From JBGSKY01 sp041740995 (GTDB lineage: Bacteria > Planctomycetota > Planctomycetia > Pirellulales > Pirellulaceae): a stretch of 64,000 nt of DNA. This document shows positions 27,007-35,982 of this stretch, one piece after another. The DNA is taken from the NCBI GenBank assembly GCA_041740995.1, contig JBGSKY010000035.1, positions 1-64,000 of the forward strand, read 5' to 3'. A program made the position numbers and the translations under genes. The notes under the pieces are model-generated. The model saw only the letters and a program-made list of their open reading frames with translations. It ran no database searches and had not been told where the DNA came from. Position 1 is the stretch's first letter; each line of letters starts with the position of its first letter.

Positions 27007-27392
27007 CTGAACTTTTCACCATCTAAGAAGTTGGCCGCACTTAAAACGGCGGGACGAAAACGCTGCAAGCTGCGAAGTATCGCACGACGCACAAGCCAAC
27101 CCGCGATGAGATCGATGGAGCAATCAATCGATTTCTCCATGGACAAGCAAGACTCGCGGAAAGCCGCATGATGCATGATAGCCTTAACAATGCCGCAAGT
27201 CGAGTTTCCGCAAGCGTAAGTTTAGGCGGTTTTGCGTCCCGTTACCGATACAGTCGACTTTTTCGTCATTCTACCGTTGAATTGAAAAAAAATTTCTGTG
27301 GAACATAACCGAGTTAGTCCGCGGATCAAAGCGAGCGGCCAACTAGAAACTTCGCAAAATTTTCGCTTTCGACGATCGTTAACAAATGGTTG
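27007..27392. other. 386-base intergenic region
   Basis: The region contains a run of eight A at about 27284-27292 and AT-rich sequence. It should hold the DUF1559 promoter. I see no gene, terminator or repeat. Confidence 0.45.
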
Positions 27393-28361
27393 TCATGCTG
27401 GCTCGACGCGGAGTCTGGCACAGCCGTAAATCGATTTTCGTCCCGTCCAACGACAGTACGCCTTCGAAAGCAACAACGTCGCAAGGCTGAGATGCGGATA
27501 GATTGGGTCCTCGCTTGTCATTAAATGTAAGGTCGGGTAACTGGTTTGAATCTCGCACGAATCTCGGATAGACCAATCAAAACACACGTCGCGCAGCCGT
27601 GCATGTCGAAATCCCGGATGCCATCGTGAGAATCGATTCAGCAAAGGCGAGCACCAATCGAACAGCACTTGCCGAGATTGGTCCGCCGCGCCAGTCGATG
27701 CGATGTTTCCAAGCCAGAGATGGACATCCGATGGCGGCAGGTACATCAAAATACCTTCGGCCATATACAGCGTCGCGACAGATGGACGGTCGATCGCTGC
27801 TTCTAATTCCGTAAGCGGTTGGCGGAGATCGAAATCGACGAATCGATGTCGCGGGTCAGAAGGGAACACGTTTTGCTTGATCGAATTTATTATCGGCAAA
27901 TCGGAATCGATCCACTGGACACTCGGTGGCAAACGATTGGCCAATCGGCTGAAACCGCTGTCGAAACCGCTAGCGAAATTGACGATCGTTATCAGTTGCT
28001 GGGCTGCTGAATGCTGGGCAACAAAATCGAGAATTTGTCGATCAAACCAATGACTGCGCCGCACTAAAGCCTGCCGAGTTGCATGGCTGCCGCCGAACCG
28101 TTTCAAGTCAACACCCAGCCGGTTCGCAACGGCTAAGGCGACGGGGTCGCTGAAGGTTTGCAAGGTACCCGATCGCTCGGGAAGCAATTCAGTCACCGCG
28201 CGACAAGCCAACGGGATCAGCGCAGTGGCCGCAACGCCAGTCAGCTCGTCAATGGTCGGTTGGTAAGTGATAGCGTCTGAATTGCTGAAAGAAAGGTTCA
28301 ATTGGCGATAATTGCAACGGCAACCAAATCGATGTTGCAAATAATTCGAATGCTCTGCCAC
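27393..28361 (-). CDS. Class I methyltransferase, TcmP/PPM1 (leucine carboxyl) family
   Basis: The 322-residue SAM-dependent methyltransferase has the layout of the tetracenomycin-O-methyltransferase/leucine-carboxyl-methyltransferase family: an N-terminal helical part with TALIPLACRAVTEL and FSDPVALAV; a SAM-binding segment ITIVNFASGFDSGFSRL; IDSDLPIINS as the acidic loop; and ATLYMAEGILMYLPPSDV. Such enzymes methylate carboxylates or hydroxyls on small molecules in secondary metabolism. The target is not known, and no biosynthetic cluster surrounds it. It diverges from the unknown gene at 28449 over 87 bases. Confidence 0.85.
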   Translation of the reverse strand: MAEHSNYLQHRFGCRCNYRQLNLSFSNSDAITYQPTIDELTGVAATALIPLACRAVTELLPERSGTLQTFSDPVALAVANRLGVDLKRFGGSHATRQALVRRSHWFDRQILDFVAQHSAAQQLITIVNFASGFDSGFSRLANRLPPSVQWIDSDLPIINSIKQNVFPSDPRHRFVDFDLRQPLTELEAAIDRPSVATLYMAEGILMYLPPSDVHLWLGNIASTGAADQSRQVLFDWCSPLLNRFSRWHPGFRHARLRDVCFDWSIRDSCEIQTSYPTLHLMTSEDPIYPHLSLATLLLSKAYCRWTGRKSIYGCARLRVEPA

Positions 28362-28448
28362 CTAGAAGCAACCCGCAATTCGCTTTAAGCTCGTCACTGT
28401 GCCGCGTCGTTGCGAGATGCGGTAACGGATCGGATTTAGGTTGTCCGC

Positions 28449-29477
28449 ATGCATTGCCTAAACCGTATGCCAACGACCTTATTTCAACAAGCGTTAAAAA
28501 CAATGCCCCCGACGAGCGACAAAACCATCAGTACCAAAATGTTCACCGAAAATTGGCTGCAAGCTTTGACGCTGGCCGTTCAATCACCGGCGGCTCGATT
28601 GATTAAGCCGCATATGACTGACATCGATAATGTCAGTCAGGCACGCGACGAAGCGATTCAAACCGAATCAGCTCAACGATTATGGAGCTATTGCCAGGAA
28701 TCTGGTCTCGTTGAATTGCTGCGGCTCGCTCCGACTGCGCAATCGCAGTGGCGATTCGACGGCGACGAGATGTTCACATTCGAATTATCGGACGCAGCCA
28801 ATCAAAAGGTCAACGATCTAGAATCGTGGAGTCAATCGCTTGGCTTGGTAGCAGGCGATTTCAAACTGACGGCAACCACGACGGCCAGCGAGTGGGCGGG
28901 ACTGGTTCGCAAAGAAGCGGTACGACAACGCCGTTCCTCATCAGCCGACACCGGCGATGGCGGAATGACTCTGCAATTAGAATGCACCGCGACGTGGGAT
29001 CGCGAAGCTTGGAAGGTCCGCTTTGAAAAGGCCGACTGGATTGAGCGGAAATTTGACGAAGCGTTCGAAACGGATCGACCAGACCTAAACGAAACGATCG
29101 AAAAATTGATTTCCGCGATCATCAGCGGCGAACAAAACTTGCTGCCCAAGTCGCTACCGCATACGACGATCGCGTCTGACCGATCTTGGATTCAGTCGGT
29201 CCCTAGTTTGGTCGCGCTGCATCAATCGGTGATGGAAAACAAGAAATTGGAAACGAAGCTCTGGTTTCGTAAGACGTGGGGAGCAGTCTGGCCGGTTATC
29301 TATCGAGAGCAAAACCGATTGGACCAACCTTGTGAGCTGAGCGTTCTGCGTCGCGAGTTGGCCGACTGTTTTGCGCACGCCCCCAAGCTGACGGTTTGGA
29401 TGTTCGTGGCCGCGAAGCTATTGTGCGTTGCGTACCTCGGTCGCGGTCTGGGCATCTGCGGCAACTTCCGTCGGTAA
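28449..29477 (+). CDS. Protein of unknown function
   Basis: The 342 residues (from the first ATG; starts at 28467 or 28503 are also possible) are mostly helical and charged, with tryptophans in the middle. There is a C-terminal hydrophobic stretch, APKLTVWMFVAAKLLCVAYLG, that could be a membrane helix or buried. Motifs such as WDREAWKVRFEKADWIERKF are present, but no family is recognised. The frame is long and continuous, and the divergent and downstream spacing fits a real gene. It may be one of the many planctomycete-specific proteins. The CPBP protease gene follows 146 bases later. Confidence 0.65.
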   Translation: MHCLNRMPTTLFQQALKTMPPTSDKTISTKMFTENWLQALTLAVQSPAARLIKPHMTDIDNVSQARDEAIQTESAQRLWSYCQESGLVELLRLAPTAQSQWRFDGDEMFTFELSDAANQKVNDLESWSQSLGLVAGDFKLTATTTASEWAGLVRKEAVRQRRSSSADTGDGGMTLQLECTATWDREAWKVRFEKADWIERKFDEAFETDRPDLNETIEKLISAIISGEQNLLPKSLPHTTIASDRSWIQSVPSLVALHQSVMENKKLETKLWFRKTWGAVWPVIYREQNRLDQPCELSVLRRELADCFAHAPKLTVWMFVAAKLLCVAYLGRGLGICGNFRR

Positions 29478-29623
29478 AGGTTCAAGGCTCGCCTAGATCC
29501 AAGTCCGCGACTAGAGAAAGAATATTTCGTTTCGTTCAAGACAATTTGTATTGGGATCTTTCCCCGAAACTTGCGTCCCAATTACACTAGCTTTGAATAG
29601 CCGGAGGTCAACGGAGGCATCAA

Positions 29624-30367
29624 GTGAGCGGGCCGATCGAAAAAACAACCTCGCAGCCGGAATCGACAATAACGGCAAGCGAGCCGACCGGTAAACCAAG
29701 CGATTCGCCAATAGAACTTCGCCGATCAACAATTTTGTTTGGCATTGTGACTATTGTCTGTCTAGCCGTGTTGCCAGATTTTCATCGGGCATTATTTTCT
29801 TGGTCTTCCGAAATCACCTTTCTTTATGATGCTTCGTCGCTGATCGTTCGATCGCTACAAGTCACACTGCCGATTCTATACATCGTCTATATCTGCGGGA
29901 GCGATTGGAAAAGTATTGGTTTGGTCAGATTTTCGTGGCGACGTGATATTCTGATCGCGCTAGGTCTATGGATTTTCAGCAACTTTGCATACGTTTTTGT
30001 CGTGTTGTTCATGCGAGCAAGCTCGATACCGGAAATTGATGCTGCCGAGGTGATAAGCCGACCGAATGGTTCGTTTGCCTTACCGCTTTTATTCTTAGCG
30101 AGTTGTTGCAACGGGTTTGCCGAGGAACTGGTTATTCGTGGTTACTTGTTTTCTAAGATTGAAAGTTACCTATCATCAACCGGCGCGGCGATTCTGATTT
30201 CAACGTGCTTATTCGCTTCCTATCACTACTATCAAGGCGTCGCTTCAATGTTTGGGATCGCCGCAATGGGTGTCATCTATGGCATCGTATTTTCGGAAAT
30301 ACGTTCGCTTTGGCCGCTAGCTATCGCACATACAATCGCGGATTTTGTGGGCTGGCTTTCGATTTAG
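29624..30367 (+). CDS. CPBP-family intramembrane metalloprotease
   Basis: The 247-residue protein starts at GTG 29624, with GGAGGTC and CGGAGG sites close upstream. It has about seven hydrophobic segments. The CPBP (Abi/CAAX protease) signatures are present: CCNGFAEELVIRGYLF (the EExxxR motif), a following CLFASYHYYQG (F-x-x-x-H) and HTIADFVGWLSI (H-x-x-x-D) at the C-terminus. The Glu and His residues bind the catalytic zinc or act as general base. In bacteria such proteins act in membrane proteolysis, bacteriocin immunity or stress responses; the substrate here is not evident. Confidence 0.92.
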   Translation: MSGPIEKTTSQPESTITASEPTGKPSDSPIELRRSTILFGIVTIVCLAVLPDFHRALFSWSSEITFLYDASSLIVRSLQVTLPILYIVYICGSDWKSIGLVRFSWRRDILIALGLWIFSNFAYVFVVLFMRASSIPEIDAAEVISRPNGSFALPLLFLASCCNGFAEELVIRGYLFSKIESYLSSTGAAILISTCLFASYHYYQGVASMFGIAAMGVIYGIVFSEIRSLWPLAIAHTIADFVGWLSI

Positions 30368-30617
30368 AAACTGATGGTAGTCGGACGACGCATTTTCTCA
30401 TGGGCAAGACGAACGACCAGACATAGTGCCCCTGAGACTCTTTCCCTCTTTTTGCGGCGTGAACCGAACATTTGAGAGTCGGTGGCTCACACCCACCGGC
30501 AAATCAAGTTTGCGCCTCCGGCCAATTTTTGGCTACGATCATAGCAATCTCCGAAGCGTTAACGAAAAAACGCATCTTCTGCGCATCCGTCGACATTTCA
30601 TGAGCCGAGGCTACGAA
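30368..30617. terminator. Convergent spacer with a hairpin
   Basis: CGGTGG at 30481-30486 pairs with CCACCG about six bases later (GCTCACACCCACCG region). This makes a short GC hairpin between the convergent CPBP and ClpV genes, probably a bidirectional terminator or a REP-like unit. Nothing else is seen. Confidence 0.35.
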
Positions 30618-33356
30618 CTAGTTGATCTCGTACTTGAAGGCTTTGTTTTCGTCGAGCGATAGGACGACGCTCTTGATTTCTTTTCCTTCAGCGAGATAGG
30701 AGAGGAACTCAGCGGACATTTCTGGCAGCAATGTCTTAGTCAAAATGTGATCAACATTTCTCGCGCCGGTGTCTACTTCGGTACAGCGGGCAGCAATCGT
30801 CTCGATTAACTCGGGACCATACACAAAGCTGGCGCGATAATTCTCGCGGACCCGCTTGGCGACCTTTCCGAGCTTCAATTCGACGATCCGCCGCAAGACT
30901 TCATCGCTGAGCGGATAATAAGGAACAATCGACACGCGACCTAAGAACGCAGGTTTGAATGTCTTAAGCAACTCGGGGAAAATTGCTTCGACAAATGCGT
31001 CTGGCTCCGGCGCGGTCTCTGGGTCGCTACAAAGGCTCTTGATTAAGTCGGTCCCTGCGTTAGACGTCATAAGAATGACGGTATTCTTGAAGTCGATATC
31101 GCGTCCCTCGCCGTCCTTCATCATGCCTTTGTCAAAGACTTGATAGAAAATATCCTGCACGCCTGGATGAGCTTTTTCCATCTCGTCGAGCAACACGACG
31201 CTGTAAGGTTTTCGGCGAACCGCTTCGGTCAGCACGCCACCTTCGCCATAGCCGACATAGCCAGGCGGTGAACCCATCAGCAAGGAAACTTTGTGCTCTT
31301 CCTTGAATTCCGACATGTTGATGACGGTCATATTTTGCTCACCGCCGTAAAGTAACTGAGCCAACGTGATCGCGGTTTCCGTTTTGCCAACGCCGCTGGT
31401 GCCGGCTAACAAGAAGACGCCGATCGGGCATCGTGGATCGGACAATTGAGCGCGTGAAGTTCGGATCGATTGAGCGATGCGTTCGAGCGCATGCGATTGG
31501 CCGACGATCTGTTTTTCCATCAAGTTCTTGAGGTTCAGCACCGTATTAATTTCGTCAGCGACCATCCGACCAACCGGAATGCCGGTCCACGCGGCAACAG
31601 TCTCCGCGACGGCTTGCGAATCGACGCAAGGATGAACCAATGGTGACTCACCCTGTAATTTGTGCAACTCGTCGCGTTTGGTTTTCAGCTCGGTTAACTT
31701 CGTCATTCGCTCTTCGGCAGTCAGTTCAACCGGTGCAGCTTCAGACTCCGGTGCAGTCGCTGGTTCTTTGCCAGCCGCCTTGTCAGTAGGCTTGGCTTTC
31801 GCGTCGGCTTTGACTTTTCTAGGTCCTTCCAGCGTTTGGCTCAACTCCTGGATCGACTTGACCAGTTCGCATTCTTTAGACCAGCGATCTTGCAGGACTT
31901 TCAATTGTTCATCCATCGCAGCCCGTTCGACTTCGATTTCACCGACGCGAACCTTGTGGTCCGAGCCCGTCATTGATTCGCGCTCGAGAATGTCTGCGGC
32001 CACGGTCAGTTGGTCGATTCGTCGTCGAACGTCTTCCAAAGCCGGCGGCGTTGACGATTGGCTGATGCCGATTCTTGCGCACGTTGTATCGATCAAGCTG
32101 ACCGCTTTGTCAGGCAATTGACGACCGCTGATGTATCGATTGGACAGCTTGACTGCATCCACAATCGCTTCATCGAGAATGCGAACTTTGTGATGTTCTT
32201 CTAGTGTATCGGTCAGCCCGCGGATCATCTCGATCGCAACCGCTTCGGAAGGCTCTTCAACCTTGACGACTTGGAAACGTCGCGCCAGTGCGGCGTCCTT
32301 CTCAAAATACTTTTTGTACTCTGCCCAGGTCGTCGCAGCGATCGTTCGCAGCTCGCCACGGGCCAAGGCCGGCTTGAGCAAGTTAGCCGCGTCGCCTTGA
32401 CCAGCCGATCCGCCAGCACCGATCAGCGTATGGGCTTCGTCAATGAACATGATGATCGGTTTGGCCGACGCTTTGACTTCTTCGATGACCGACTTGAGTC
32501 GATTTTCAAATTCGCCCTTTACGCCCGCGCCGGCTTGCAGCAGACCTAAATCCAACGTTCGAACAGCCACGTCCTTCAACGCTGGCGGCACGTCACCGGC
32601 AGCAATCCGCAACGCAAAACCTTCAACGACTGCTGTTTTGCCAACGCCCGCTTCGCCAGTCAAAATCGGATTGTTTTGGCGACGACGCGTGAGGATGTCG
32701 ATGATTTGGCGAATTTCTCCGTCGCGACCAAGCACCGGATCGATCTTGCCTGACTTGGCGCGAGCGGTCAAATCGATCGTGAACTGATCGAGCGAAGGCG
32801 TGCGGCTGGGACCACCGGTCGGTTGGCCAGGTTTGCCCGGTGTCGCGGCGTCGCTGCTGGCCATCGGCGTGTCGCGACTTTCTTCTGTATCGGCAGTAAT
32901 CTGCCACATGTTTTTTCTCAGCGATTCGACCGAGATCTTTTCTAGTTCTTTGGAGGTGCTGATGACTTGCCGCGACAATTCTTCGCTGCCTAGCAACGCG
33001 CAGAGCAAATGCCCGGTGCTGACCATGTTGGCGGAATATTCGACGCCAGCGAGCACCCAAGCTTCGCGAACCCACTGAACAACATCAGGGCTCAGCGCGG
33101 GCGGTTTCGCGTTCCCCGTTTTGAACTTGTCGATCGCCCGGGTGATATCGCGTTGCAGTTGCGACAAATCGACGTCGAACGCGTTCAAGACTGCGATGAC
33201 ATCGGTCGAATTGGTTTCGAGTAATTTTGCAAACCAATGTTCAATTTCGACGTTGTAGTTTGTCCTTGAAAGGCACAGTCCAGCGGCGGCTTCGAGCGTC
33301 CTTTTGCAAGTTGGGTTGAGGCGGTCGATGAGTTTCTTCAGGTTGACTTGGATCAT
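30618..33356 (-). CDS. ClpV/TssH-type AAA+ ATPase
   Basis: The 912-residue disaggregase has two AAA+ modules. The Clp N domain is at 1-150. Walker A1 is at 234-241 (GEAGVGKT) and Walker B1 at 301-308 (IIMFIDEA). The middle helical domain carries an unusual Ala/Lys/Pro/Glu-rich insert at about 514-545. Walker A2 is at 651-659 (AGTSGVGKT). EEHKVSLLMGSPPGYVGYGE and DIFYQVFDKGMMKDGEGRDI are typical of type VI ClpV rather than ClpB. ClpV recycles contracted TssB/C sheaths. None of the other type VI genes occurs in this window. Upstream is the divergent sugar kinase; a shared promoter region of about 255 bases lies between. Confidence 0.93.
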   Translation of the reverse strand: MIQVNLKKLIDRLNPTCKRTLEAAAGLCLSRTNYNVEIEHWFAKLLETNSTDVIAVLNAFDVDLSQLQRDITRAIDKFKTGNAKPPALSPDVVQWVREAWVLAGVEYSANMVSTGHLLCALLGSEELSRQVISTSKELEKISVESLRKNMWQITADTEESRDTPMASSDAATPGKPGQPTGGPSRTPSLDQFTIDLTARAKSGKIDPVLGRDGEIRQIIDILTRRRQNNPILTGEAGVGKTAVVEGFALRIAAGDVPPALKDVAVRTLDLGLLQAGAGVKGEFENRLKSVIEEVKASAKPIIMFIDEAHTLIGAGGSAGQGDAANLLKPALARGELRTIAATTWAEYKKYFEKDAALARRFQVVKVEEPSEAVAIEMIRGLTDTLEEHHKVRILDEAIVDAVKLSNRYISGRQLPDKAVSLIDTTCARIGISQSSTPPALEDVRRRIDQLTVAADILERESMTGSDHKVRVGEIEVERAAMDEQLKVLQDRWSKECELVKSIQELSQTLEGPRKVKADAKAKPTDKAAGKEPATAPESEAAPVELTAEERMTKLTELKTKRDELHKLQGESPLVHPCVDSQAVAETVAAWTGIPVGRMVADEINTVLNLKNLMEKQIVGQSHALERIAQSIRTSRAQLSDPRCPIGVFLLAGTSGVGKTETAITLAQLLYGGEQNMTVINMSEFKEEHKVSLLMGSPPGYVGYGEGGVLTEAVRRKPYSVVLLDEMEKAHPGVQDIFYQVFDKGMMKDGEGRDIDFKNTVILMTSNAGTDLIKSLCSDPETAPEPDAFVEAIFPELLKTFKPAFLGRVSIVPYYPLSDEVLRRIVELKLGKVAKRVRENYRASFVYGPELIETIAARCTEVDTGARNVDHILTKTLLPEMSAEFLSYLAEGKEIKSVVLSLDENKAFKYEIN

Positions 33357-33610
33357 ACGTCGTCTACTTTGTCAAAAAGTTTGGAATCAGCGCTTTGCCG
33401 ACAAGTTGGCACGGACGCCTCTCAGGCCAACAACACAAGCGGATATTGCTGCCATTGTGACTCATCACCTTCGGCAAACAATCACCCCGGCAAAAAAAGT
33501 TTGTTGGCGACAAAGCTGTGGCCATATTCGAGGCTGGACTATTCGCCAGAGCTTTGAAAGCTGCTACCATACTCCGGTTTTACAACAATCACCCTAGCAA
33601 GAATGACTTC

Positions 33611-34606
33611 ATGAAACGCGAATTTAACGTCTGCGGGCTTGGTAACGCGATCGTCGATATTTTCCTCGACCTCAATGAGGACGAATTTGGCAAACTTGAT
33701 TTCGAACGAGGTACGATGCGGTTGGTCGAACATGCCGAGCAAATCGAGCTGTTGCAAAAATTTGAACGCTCGACCCATTCGTTAAAACTTGCCAGCGGTG
33801 GTTCGGTCGCCAATTCGACAATCGCGATTTCTCAGCTCGGCGGATCAGCGGCTTTCATCGGTTGCGTCGGCGATGATCGATACGGCTTGCACTATGCCGA
33901 AGAATTTTCGCAGTTGCAAATCGACCTGGGAAACCCTGTCGAAGTCGGCGAGACAACCGGAACGTGTGTCGCAATTATTACGCCAGATGCGGAACGAACC
34001 ATGCGGACCTGCTTGGCTGTTTCAAGTAAGCTAGCGGCCAAGCACGTCGATACACAACGGATCGCGAATTCGGAATGGCTGTTCATCGAAGGTTATGTTT
34101 TCGCCAATCCAGAAACCGGCCAAATGGCGATCATCGCCGCGATCGAAGCGGCCAAAAAATCGGGAACGAAAATCGCGATCACTTGCTCAGATGCTTTCAT
34201 CCCACAGGTCTTCGGCGGGCCGTTTGCCGAAGCATTGAAGTCAACCGACTTGTTGTTCGCCAATGGACCTGAATCGATGGCGATCACCGGTTGCGAAGAT
34301 ACAGCGTCCGCCTTTGCTGCACTTGCGAAGATCGTTCCGAATTGCGTCGTAACCGACGGACCCAATGGCGGTTTTGTACGATTCGGTGACGAAGAATTCC
34401 ACGAGCCTGCGGTGAAATGCCAGCCGAAGGATTTGACAGGCGCCGGCGACATGTTTTCTGGCGCCTTTATGTACGGCATTTCGAATGGCTTCACGCCGCA
34501 GCAATCGGCCCGCGCGGCAAACTTTTTGTGCATGAAGGTGATCACGCAAGTTGGCGCACGTTTGCATCACGGCGCCAAACAATTCTGGCAAGAAGCGATC
34601 GCCTAG
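33611..34606 (+). CDS. PfkB/ribokinase-family kinase (adenosine-kinase-like)
   Basis: Started at ATG 33611 (MKREFNVCGLGNAIVDIF), the protein has 331 residues; earlier in-frame ATG at 33518 is not supported. It shows the ribokinase-family signatures: GLGNAIVDIF at the N-terminus, SGGSVANSTIAISQLGGSAAFIGCVGDD as the first PfkB box, and DLTGAGDMFSGAFMYGI as the second, with GAGD holding the catalytic Asp. The pattern is closest to the adenosine kinase-like group, which phosphorylates a nucleoside, but other sugars are possible. It is probably cytosolic. Confidence 0.9.
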   Translation: MKREFNVCGLGNAIVDIFLDLNEDEFGKLDFERGTMRLVEHAEQIELLQKFERSTHSLKLASGGSVANSTIAISQLGGSAAFIGCVGDDRYGLHYAEEFSQLQIDLGNPVEVGETTGTCVAIITPDAERTMRTCLAVSSKLAAKHVDTQRIANSEWLFIEGYVFANPETGQMAIIAAIEAAKKSGTKIAITCSDAFIPQVFGGPFAEALKSTDLLFANGPESMAITGCEDTASAFAALAKIVPNCVVTDGPNGGFVRFGDEEFHEPAVKCQPKDLTGAGDMFSGAFMYGISNGFTPQQSARAANFLCMKVITQVGARLHHGAKQFWQEAIA

Positions 34607-34719
34607 CGAAAGCAGCACGCAAAGATTCTCGCCCCTTCGCCTAGCTACTCTTGGGAAAAGAGCAGACAAGGAAGGGCAAGATTATTATGTCGTTGCGTTA
34701 TTTAGGACAACTTCGACAG
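34607..34719. other. Spacer between convergent genes
   Basis: A weak inverted repeat CTCTT/AAGAG near 34645 with a five-base loop is seen; otherwise nothing supports a terminator. Confidence 0.3.
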
Positions 34720-35775
34720 TTAGCTCGTCTGCAATTGCTGGCGAGCTTCTTTGACAGTCGCGAGCAACTGTTTCTGAGGCGTCGCGAATTTGTCGAGTCC
34801 CTCGCTCATTAGCGTCTGCTCCATGTGATTGACATCGACCGCCGCATCCAATTCGTCCTGTATTGCCTTGGATGGCAACTCGAAAACGCGGCTCACAAAC
34901 GTCAGCCCACTAGCTGCGACGGCGTCATTGGTCGCTGGCGGATTGGTCTGGATATCGGAACCTGCCAAAGCCGCAACGTACTTCCAAGCTGGGTCGGACG
35001 CGTTCTTGGTGCCAGTACTTGCAAAGATGATTTCCTGATCGAGTGACAGTTTTTGACCTGCCCAAAATTCCCGGTTAATCGCGAAAAGTCGCTTCGCGTT
35101 CAAGATGCCATACTCACCTTGAGCCGCCGCGCTTAGTTGTGAACAGTGCTTGGCCGTGTATTGATCAATCCGCGAGATGAAGATGCTGTAGACACTCTTA
35201 AAATGATCCAGAGTTGATCTTTTTTTCGCACCGGCCCAGACGCTATCGCGCGCCGCCAAATACTGTCGTTCACTGAAGATCAACGTGACGTTCAAAGTCA
35301 CACCGCCAGCGGCCAAGTGCTCGACTGCTTCAATTCCGGCCGACGTCGCGGGAACTTTGATCATCCGATTTTGGTGACCTGATGACCACTTTCGCCCCAG
35401 TTCGACATACGCATTAACACGATCCGCGTGAGGCATGTCAGCTTCGACGTCTTCGATAATTGGATCAATCTCGAAGCTAACCCAACCGGCGTTGCCTTTG
35501 GTCGATTTCCAAATGGGCAGGAACGCGTCTTGAGCCGCTTGGACTATTTCATCGTTGATTGTCCAGCAGATGTCGTGATCATTTTTGCCGGATGCGATAA
35601 GCTGCTGAATCTTGTCATCATAAGCACCACGTTTGATCAAGTCCGCGATAATGATCGGATTACTCGTAGCACCGACTGCGCCCCACTCAATATTTTTACG
35701 AACCAATTCGGGTTCGACCGAATCAAGATAAAGTTTCGTTCCGGTGTCAATCAGCGATTGCAACGCGTTGGTCAT
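34720..35775 (-). CDS. tal: Transaldolase
   Basis: The 351-residue cytosolic enzyme transfers dihydroxyacetone units between sugar phosphates in the pentose phosphate pathway. YLDSVEPELVRKNIEWGAVG and ATSNPIIIADLIKRG form the N-terminal strand and loop, and NRMIKVPATSAGIEAVEHL includes the Schiff-base lysine (K in M-I-K-V-P-A-T). GVTLNVTLIFS follows it. The length suits the long TalB-like or MipB-like subfamilies with an extra C-terminal helix. A GC-rich hairpin lies 77 bases upstream of its start. Confidence 0.95.
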   Translation of the reverse strand: MTNALQSLIDTGTKLYLDSVEPELVRKNIEWGAVGATSNPIIIADLIKRGAYDDKIQQLIASGKNDHDICWTINDEIVQAAQDAFLPIWKSTKGNAGWVSFEIDPIIEDVEADMPHADRVNAYVELGRKWSSGHQNRMIKVPATSAGIEAVEHLAAGGVTLNVTLIFSERQYLAARDSVWAGAKKRSTLDHFKSVYSIFISRIDQYTAKHCSQLSAAAQGEYGILNAKRLFAINREFWAGQKLSLDQEIIFASTGTKNASDPAWKYVAALAGSDIQTNPPATNDAVAASGLTFVSRVFELPSKAIQDELDAAVDVNHMEQTLMSEGLDKFATPQKQLLATVKEARQQLQTS

Positions 35776-35851
35776 AGGTACCTCACAATGATTAAAGTCT
35801 TTTCGTTCTAAGATGCTTCTAACATAACATTAGAACCCAGAGCATTAAACC

Positions 35852-35869
35852 GCCCTGACGCATCAGGGC
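35852..35869. terminator. Perfect GC-rich hairpin upstream of transaldolase
   Basis: GCCCTGA (35852-35858), loop CGCA, then TCAGGGC (35863-35869) is a 7-bp perfect stem. On the minus strand it follows the stop of the secreted protein gene (35983) by about 110 bases and is followed by GGTTTAAT, so it may end that transcript before tal. Another element at about 35908-35957 (TAACGCTCAACGG region) resembles a common Pirellulales intergenic repeat. Confidence 0.5.
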
Positions 35870-35982
35870 AAATTCATTTCCGAAGCTACAAATACAAGCC
35901 AATGTCCGTTAGCCCAGGTTGTTAAAGGTAAAACCGGAGCTAACGCTCAACGGCTAATCTTGCAAACTAAATGTTGCTATCG

